Below, in pieces: positions 26,851 through 32,502 of a DNA stretch of 32,502 nucleotides. The notes beneath the pieces are model-generated. The model worked only from the letters and a program-made list of their open reading frames with translations. It made no database searches and was not told the origin of the DNA. The stretch spans positions 1-32,502 of the forward strand of contig JAOAFQ010000101.1 in NCBI GenBank assembly GCA_026416195.1, read 5' to 3'. The translations under genes were made by a program, and so were the position numbers. The stretch's first letter is position 1. Each line of letters starts with the position of its first letter. This DNA comes from Candidatus Aminicenantota bacterium. GTDB lineage: Bacteria > Acidobacteriota > Aminicenantia > Aminicenantales > CALLJL01.

Positions 26851-27547
26851 TTTTGGTTAATGGCAGTTCGCCCATCCAACTAAATATTATGTTACCTTCA
26901 GAATTTTCAGCTTCGAAACTTATTAAAAGCTGGTGGCCAGACTCAATCTGTTCACAAATGTCGGATGGTAGTCTAATTTGGCATTCATAAGTGATGTTGT
27001 TCCAAACCGAATTTAAAGAAGAGTCAAAAATATGAATTACATATGACTTTGCTTGAACTATTTGATCCCACTTTAAAAGATAAGGACAAGCTTCAGTAGG
27101 AGTAGCGTCATATACTAGTGAAAGATAGGTTGCAGCTTCAAAACTTCTCGTTATAGAATCTTTTGACATATTTACATATCTTACTGAAAAAAATAAAACA
27201 AAGCTAAAAAATAAAGTAAAGGTCAAATAAGGAACAAATTTTAAAAAGCGGACATTGAAAAAACATTCTGGTTTTTCCTTATCTAATTCATCATTAATAA
27301 CTTGGTGACGAAGGAGTGAGTCTATAAAATTATCTTCCTCTCTTATCAATTCTTTAAAGAAATAGAAAAGTCGAAGGCAATTATTGCATTCAACTATATG
27401 ATCAATAATTCTTCTTGTCTTTTTACTTGGAAATCTTATTGCTTCTATTATTTTCTCCGGAGTTGGGCAAGGCGTGTTGGGAATTATATTAATTGATTCT
27501 ATATATTTAGAAAATAAATGTTTTATGTCTCTAGTTCTTAGGTTCAT
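26810..27547 (-). CDS. Predicted transmembrane anti-sigma factor (zinc-finger-like N-terminus, one TM, Fn3-like C-terminus)
   Basis: 245 aa; CPTPEKIIEAIRF...RRIIDHIVECNNC (H-x3-C-x2-C), TM FVPYLTFTLFFSFVLFFSVRYV, C-terminal beta-rich LLKWDQIVQAKSYVIHIFDSSLNSVWNN...GHQLLISFEAENSEGN; overlaps sigma gene by 17 bp. Confidence 0.75.
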   Translation of the reverse strand: MNLRTRDIKHLFSKYIESINIIPNTPCPTPEKIIEAIRFPSKKTRRIIDHIVECNNCLRLFYFFKELIREEDNFIDSLLRHQVINDELDKEKPECFFNVRFLKFVPYLTFTLFFSFVLFFSVRYVNMSKDSITRSFEAATYLSLVYDATPTEACPYLLKWDQIVQAKSYVIHIFDSSLNSVWNNITYECQIRLPSDICEQIESGHQLLISFEAENSEGNIIFSWMGELPLTKINSGQKELKIRLR

Positions 27548-28070
27548 AGTAAATACTCTTTTCTTTTAAAATTTTTTTAAGATCATTAAGACCGCGATAA
27601 AGAAGATTTCTAGCTTTATTCTTACTCCAAGAATAATATCGAGCTATCTCATCTATATTCATATTTAATAAAAATAACTTTACAGCCTTCTTTCTAGAGT
27701 CTATAAGGCAGTTTAGGGCAGATACGATTAGTTCTTGAATTTTTTCTTCTGAAGGAAGTTCAGAATAGCAAGAAAGATTTTTTTCGGCAATCGTTCGCAT
27801 ATTCGTTTGATTTAATGAAGTTTCTTCTCTTTTCCATTTTCGGAGGTGGTCAATAACTGTTGATTCAATTATCTTTCTTATGTAAGACGTTTGATAATCA
27901 ATATTTTTCTCATTCATTAAGAGTTTCCAGAGCTTAATTCTTATTTCTTGGGCAACGTCATCTGGATCGATGCCATATCGTTGAAGGTCATATTTATGTA
28001 TTTGGATCCTAATAAAATGCGAAAAAGAGGCGAGAAGCTTTTCAAGATGATCTTCTTTGAATTTTGCCAC
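27531..28070 (-). CDS. ECF-like RNA polymerase sigma factor
   Basis: 179 aa; DPDDVAQEIRIKLWKLL (region 2), YIRKIIESTVIDHLRKWKREE, region 4 ALNCLIDSRKKAVKLFLLNMNIDEIARYYSWSKNKARNLLYRGLNDLKKIL. Confidence 0.88.
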   Translation of the reverse strand: MAKFKEDHLEKLLASFSHFIRIQIHKYDLQRYGIDPDDVAQEIRIKLWKLLMNEKNIDYQTSYIRKIIESTVIDHLRKWKREETSLNQTNMRTIAEKNLSCYSELPSEEKIQELIVSALNCLIDSRKKAVKLFLLNMNIDEIARYYSWSKNKARNLLYRGLNDLKKILKEKSIYYEPKN

Positions 28071-28164
28071 TTTCTAAATATCTAAATTAATAAAAATAAA
28101 TAGTCAAATATAAGTTCATAAATTATAACGTGCTTAAAAATAATATTTCTCATTATGAAATTAA

Positions 28165-29172
28165 ATGAGATTAAACATTTGTGAGGTCGTCATAAGTGTG
28201 ATAGAAAGACCTACAATGAACGATTGGCGAGAAGAAATAACATTAAATATCGAAGGAATAAAAATTATTGGCCAAGAATTGAATAGGGATAAGACGGAGA
28301 AATTGCTAATTCGAATTGCAAAAAGTAATAAAAATATTCTTATTCTTGGTGAAACTGGAACAGGCAAGGATGTTTTAGCGAAAAAAATTCATGACTGGAG
28401 TGATAAAAGAAATGACCCATTTGTTGCTATAAATTGTGCAAGTATTCCTCATGAGCTATTTGAAGCAGAACTTTTCGGCTTTTCAAAGGGATCATTTACA
28501 GGTGCTTATAATGAAAAGATAGGTCTTTTAGAAGCAGCTCAAAACGGCACTATCTTTCTAGATGAAATAGGTGAGTTATCTCTTTTTCATCAAGCCAAAT
28601 TGCTTAGAGTAGTAGAAAATAAAATCTTTCGAAGGATAGGTGAAACAAAAGAGAGACTATGTAAAGCAAGATTTATATTTGCCACAAATAAAGATTTAGT
28701 AGCTGCAGTAAAATCTGGTAGCTTTCGACAAGATTTATATTATCGGATAAGTATTGTTCAAATATATATTTCGCCATTAAGATTTAATCTTAATATAATT
28801 CCAAGTCTAATTAAATCAATATTAGATAGGGAAAATGAAAATCAAAACCAGAATAAAGTAATAACAAAAGAAGCTATACGAAAACTTATGAGTTATGATT
28901 ACCCCGGTAATATAAGAGAACTGATAAATATAATTGAAAGAGCATTCCTATTATCAGATGATGACATGATAAAACCAGATGATATCCATTTCGATAATAT
29001 TATTCATAAGGGTACAAATCATAAAGCCAAAAATGGCCTATCTGTTGATAGATTAAGAGAAGTATTAGAAGCCTGCCGATGGAACAAAAGTGAAGCGGCA
29101 AAAAGGATTGGGACAAGCAGAAGGCACTTATATAGATTAATACAAAAATATAAAATTGATTGTGTCATTTAA
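28165..29172 (+). CDS. Sigma54-dependent enhancer-binding protein (AAA+ + Fis HTH, no receiver domain)
   Basis: 335 aa (start could be ATG 28216); Walker A GETGTGKDVLAKKIH, GSFTGA loop, Walker B GTIFLDEIGEL, C-terminal HTH LEACRWNKSEAAKRIGTSRRHLYRLIQKYKI. Confidence 0.95.
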   Translation: MRLNICEVVISVIERPTMNDWREEITLNIEGIKIIGQELNRDKTEKLLIRIAKSNKNILILGETGTGKDVLAKKIHDWSDKRNDPFVAINCASIPHELFEAELFGFSKGSFTGAYNEKIGLLEAAQNGTIFLDEIGELSLFHQAKLLRVVENKIFRRIGETKERLCKARFIFATNKDLVAAVKSGSFRQDLYYRISIVQIYISPLRFNLNIIPSLIKSILDRENENQNQNKVITKEAIRKLMSYDYPGNIRELINIIERAFLLSDDDMIKPDDIHFDNIIHKGTNHKAKNGLSVDRLREVLEACRWNKSEAAKRIGTSRRHLYRLIQKYKIDCVI

Positions 29173-29188
29173 AAATTAGCAATTGTTA

Positions 29189-29218
29189 TTGACAAAAAAG
29201 AAACTCGTCCATTATTAT
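29189..29218 (+). promoter_or_regulatory. Candidate sigma70-like promoter upstream of GT2 gene
   Basis: TTGACA (29189-29194), 18-nt spacer, TATTAT (29213-29218). Confidence 0.35.
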
Positions 29219-29262
29219 AATAAAAGAAAGAATAACTCAAAATTAAACACGGTTGCTGCGGA

Positions 29263-30648
29263 ATGTGGGGAAAAGGTTTTTTTGAATATGAAATAAACAA
29301 TAGAACCTCAGGGATTTTCGTTTTTTATCCGCTTTTAAAAGAAAAAAGAGATGTAACTGCAATTATAATTATTGTTGTTTCAGTCTCAATCATTATTATC
29401 TTGACAATTAAATTGGATATTATCCCTCAATGGGTTGACCTTATGAACAAGAACATATTAACAAAAGTAACTCTTTATTTGATAGCAGTTTTATGTAGTT
29501 TGCTAATTATAGGATTATTGTTCAGGACGATTTTATGGCTAAGATATCGACCTTTAACCGAAAGCGATTTAGAAAACATAGAATGGCCTTTTATTTCAAT
29601 AATTTTGCCATCATATAATGAATCTGAAATGATAGAGAAGGCAGTGGAATCCGTTTTTATGGCGGATTATCCAAAAGAGAAAATTGAAGTCATAATTGTA
29701 GACGACGGCTCTAATGATGGGACAAGCGAAAAATTGAAGTACTTAAAAAAAAAGTATGCCAGTTTATTAAAGATAATTCATTTTAAAATAAATCTAGGCA
29801 AAAGGAGAGCGCTTTACTCTGGCTTAAAAATTGCAAAAGGTGACATCATCATAACAATTGATTCAGATAGTATAATCGATAAAGATGCATTGAAAAATCT
29901 TATTGTTCCTATGATATTAGATACTAAAGTGGGGGCGGTAGCAGGTCGTGTGGCTGTGCTTAATGAAAAACAGAATCTTTTAACGAAAATGTTATCTGTA
30001 AATTACTCGATTTCATTTGATTTTGGACGAGCTTATCAAAGTGTGTTTGGGGGTGTGACAGTATGTCCAGGAGCATTGACTGCCTATAGGAAAAATGCAA
30101 TTAAATCAATTTTGAAAGATTGGGTTAACCAAGAATTTATGGGAAAAGCATGTACCCACGGTGAAGATAGGCACATGACTAGTCTAATATTAAAAAATGG
30201 GTATATAACTAAGTATCAATCAAATGCATTGATTTATACGTGTGTACCATCTAATATGATTCAATTAAATAGAATGTATATAAGATGGACAAGAAGTTAT
30301 ATAAGAGAGTCAATATTATATTTAAAATATTTGTTATTTGATATAAAAAGCAAAAGGCGCTTTATTTATTGGTGTGATTTTATATTATCAAATGTTATCT
30401 ATCCATTTCATATATTGTTGTCAGTTATATTAATTTATTCTGTTTTATATGAGCCTATATTCTTAATTAAACAGATAATATTTCTATTATGTATTTCGTT
30501 AATATTATCCCTTTATTATTTATGGAATCATAAAAATTTAAATTTTATTTTTGGAATCCCTTATAATATGATGTTATTATTATTCTTCTGGTGGATATTT
30601 CCATACTGCCTGTTAACCATAAATGAGCCGTCATGGTTGACTAGATAA
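29263..30648 (+). CDS. Membrane processive glycosyltransferase family 2 (hyaluronan synthase/NodC/chitin synthase-like)
   Basis: 461 aa; N-terminal TMs, ISIILPSYNESEMIEKAVESVF, VDDGSNDGTSEKL, TIDSDSIID, THGEDRHMTSLILKNGYITKYQS, MYIRWTRSYIRES, C-terminal TMs. Confidence 0.9.
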   Translation: MWGKGFFEYEINNRTSGIFVFYPLLKEKRDVTAIIIIVVSVSIIIILTIKLDIIPQWVDLMNKNILTKVTLYLIAVLCSLLIIGLLFRTILWLRYRPLTESDLENIEWPFISIILPSYNESEMIEKAVESVFMADYPKEKIEVIIVDDGSNDGTSEKLKYLKKKYASLLKIIHFKINLGKRRALYSGLKIAKGDIIITIDSDSIIDKDALKNLIVPMILDTKVGAVAGRVAVLNEKQNLLTKMLSVNYSISFDFGRAYQSVFGGVTVCPGALTAYRKNAIKSILKDWVNQEFMGKACTHGEDRHMTSLILKNGYITKYQSNALIYTCVPSNMIQLNRMYIRWTRSYIRESILYLKYLLFDIKSKRRFIYWCDFILSNVIYPFHILLSVILIYSVLYEPIFLIKQIIFLLCISLILSLYYLWNHKNLNFIFGIPYNMMLLLFFWWIFPYCLLTINEPSWLTR

Positions 30649-30658
30649 AAGATAAAAA

Positions 30659-32502
30659 TCAATGAGATTTGCCATTCTTAATTTTTATAAAAATAGAAAG
30701 GATAAGAGCTAAGATTATAGCGGAAGTAAAGAATAAAGGATAAAAATTATTCCTAATTATAGTTATCTGAGTATTACCATATGCAATAAAGGCTGCCCAA
30801 TAAAATGGGTGCGATAAAATTTTTGATCTTATTAATTCTAATTTTGCTTTTTGTAAAGCAATTTCTACAGAAAAACGTTTTTTTAAATAAAAATAGAATC
30901 TTTGCATTAATTGAGATGTAGCTTGGTCATTGACTGACCAAAGACTCAAGATAAGAGATGAAGCCCCAGCATAAAAGAAAGCTCGATTTAGTCCTTCTAT
31001 TCCTTCACCTCTGATTAAAGCGCCTTTTCCTGTTTGACAAGCAGATAGAGTGACAAGGTCAGCATTGAGCCTTAAATTGAAAATTTCTCTTACTTGTAGC
31101 AATCCATCTTCTTGAGGATCTTGATCTAATTTAAGGATAATAGAAGAGCGAGCTGGTTTTTTATCATCTATGATGCAGTGCGTGGCAAAATGAATTATTT
31201 TATATTGGGTTAAATCAATTTCTTTAACTCTTTCTTCAGCAGCTTCTTCTGCTACCAAAACTTTTTTCTTTTCTAATGGAAAGTATGATGAAATTCTTTC
31301 CACTTCTTGAGTACTGAAGCGGAGACTATCCAAAGTTACATCAACTCCAGGTTCATAAAAACTTTTCAAGACAACCTGCGAGTTCTTTGACGAATTATTT
31401 CCATTAACTTCAAGCAAAGGATTACCTATAGCGAGCAAATATTTTTTTGCTCTTTTACCATTATCATTTCTTCTTTCTATAATTTCTTTAATTGAAGTTA
31501 AAGATGGAGCATAAGAAATTGTAAAATTCTCTATGAGCCATTTATTTCTTCCATTTTTTAAAATAGAAATTGATTCAAAAGGCAAATAATGAAGGATGTC
31601 GTCCGGGATGATAATAATCCTTTTTATCCCTGAGAAGTGGCGTAAAGCGGGATCAATTAGTGTTAGATATAATTCATATCCATTATTGAAGTCGTTGGAT
31701 TCAGGATCGCTTATTTTTATTAAATAGTTTCGTACTAGCCTTTTAATTTCTTCCGTTGGGGGGAGAGGAATAACCTTAAAGTGATCTTTAGTTAATGCAA
31801 AAACATAACTAGCTTCAGATGACATTAAATATGATAAAACTAAAGTTTTTTTGGAAATGAGTTTTTTCTGTGCTTCATCTAAAGTAATAAACTGAGGATA
31901 TTGGAGATTTGCGTAGGCTGGATTATTTTTTCGCATTTCTCTTCTAATATTTTCTAGTTCTTGCTCAACTTCCTCTAGTTTATTATAAAGTTGCTGTTTT
32001 TGATTTTCAGTAAGTTCTGGATTTAATAATTTAGTGTAGAGATTTGATATTTCGTTCATCAATTCAACTTCATAATATCTTAATTTTTGGCTTATTCCTT
32101 CTTCAAATGATATTTTAGAAAGCTCAATTGAATCTAAAAAGGATCTGGCTCTTGCCTTTTCAGAAAATAATAAAGCATCTCTTAAATAAGATATTTTATT
32201 TTCTCTCAATCCTATTTTAACTAAAATATCTATTAGTTTATAATATGAATCTAATCTTTTGTTTGTGCTTAAAAATGAGTACTTATATTCTTCTAAAACA
32301 AGTTTAGATCGAATATTTTCGATTATATTAATTGAATTTTTTAAATTTTCAATTGCTGAATAATAATCTCCTTTTTTTATATATGTGTTAGCAAGTTCTA
32401 AGTATGCTTCCCATAAAATTTGACCATTTCTTAATTTAGAGCCAAGTTCTAAAGACATTTTATAGGAATCAATTGCTTTCTCATAATTTCCAAGGTTAAA
32501 AT
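30659..32502 (-). CDS. TPR-CHAT domain protein with C-terminal TM helix; 5' end truncated by the right window edge
   Basis: Frame stays open upstream of Met 32458 to the edge (FNLGNYEKAIDSYKMSLELGSK..., a TPR), so the gene extends beyond the window. CHAT core YKIIHFATHCIIDDKKPARSSIILKLDQDPQEDGLLQVREIFNLRLNADLVTLSACQTGKG; C-terminal TM FYPLFFTSAIILALILSIFIKIKNGKSH. Confidence 0.93.
   Translation of the reverse strand, partial: FNLGNYEKAIDSYKMSLELGSKLRNGQILWEAYLELANTYIKKGDYYSAIENLKNSINIIENIRSKLVLEEYKYSFLSTNKRLDSYYKLIDILVKIGLRENKISYLRDALLFSEKARARSFLDSIELSKISFEEGISQKLRYYEVELMNEISNLYTKLLNPELTENQKQQLYNKLEEVEQELENIRREMRKNNPAYANLQYPQFITLDEAQKKLISKKTLVLSYLMSSEASYVFALTKDHFKVIPLPPTEEIKRLVRNYLIKISDPESNDFNNGYELYLTLIDPALRHFSGIKRIIIIPDDILHYLPFESISILKNGRNKWLIENFTISYAPSLTSIKEIIERRNDNGKRAKKYLLAIGNPLLEVNGNNSSKNSQVVLKSFYEPGVDVTLDSLRFSTQEVERISSYFPLEKKKVLVAEEAAEERVKEIDLTQYKIIHFATHCIIDDKKPARSSIILKLDQDPQEDGLLQVREIFNLRLNADLVTLSACQTGKGALIRGEGIEGLNRAFFYAGASSLILSLWSVNDQATSQLMQRFYFYLKKRFSVEIALQKAKLELIRSKILSHPFYWAAFIAYGNTQITIIRNNFYPLFFTSAIILALILSIFIKIKNGKSH

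Noticed and set aside
26793-26990. Plus-strand ORF 26793..26990
   Set aside because: Overlaps the CHAT 3' end out of frame and is antisense to the anti-sigma gene.
23932-32502. CRISPR type III-E (Craspase) locus, suggested by TPR-CHAT plus sigma factor
   Set aside because: No repeat-spacer array and no gRAMP/Cas7-11 or Cas1/Cas2 ORF in the window; the similarity is only conceptual (CHAT, anti-sigma, sigma). Flanks beyond 32502 cannot be assessed.
1-32502. tRNA, rRNA or intact insertion sequence
   Set aside because: No tRNA-like GGTTCGAxTCC arms, rRNA segments or transposase ORFs recognised by eye; a tRNAscan/ISfinder run would be needed for certainty.

Overview
32.5-kb AT-rich bacterial window, probably from a Gram-negative-type, likely anaerobic lineage (FprA flavoprotein, SurA-like PPIase, GT9, EnvC-like protein). 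I cannot assign taxonomy from sequence alone. The left ~23 kb is mostly conserved housekeeping or envelope genes: a membrane GT-C-like ORF cut by the left edge, lipoproteins, an exported glutamine-amidotransferase-like protein, a decayed xanthine-dehydrogenase-like locus, mfd plus two PpiC/SurA-type PPIases, pyruvoyl arginine decarboxylase, an EnvC / S41-PDZ / divergent polysaccharide deacetylase operon, glycerate 2-kinase, FprA and GT9. The right ~8.6 kb is a more AT-rich accessory locus: an exported TPR-CHAT protease, an anti-sigma factor (zinc-finger-like N-terminus, one TM helix, beta-rich C-terminus), an ECF-like sigma factor, a sigma54 enhancer-binding protein with no receiver domain, a hyaluronan-synthase-like GT2, and a second TPR-CHAT protein with a C-terminal TM helix, cut by the right edge. 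The main hypothesis is a CRISPR-independent system in which exported CHAT proteases cleave an anti-sigma factor and release a sigma factor. Secondary observations are a xanthine dehydrogenase locus collapsed by several in-frame losses and an S41-family protein lacking the Ser/Lys dyad. No CRISPR array, rRNA, tRNA or intact transposase was seen by eye.
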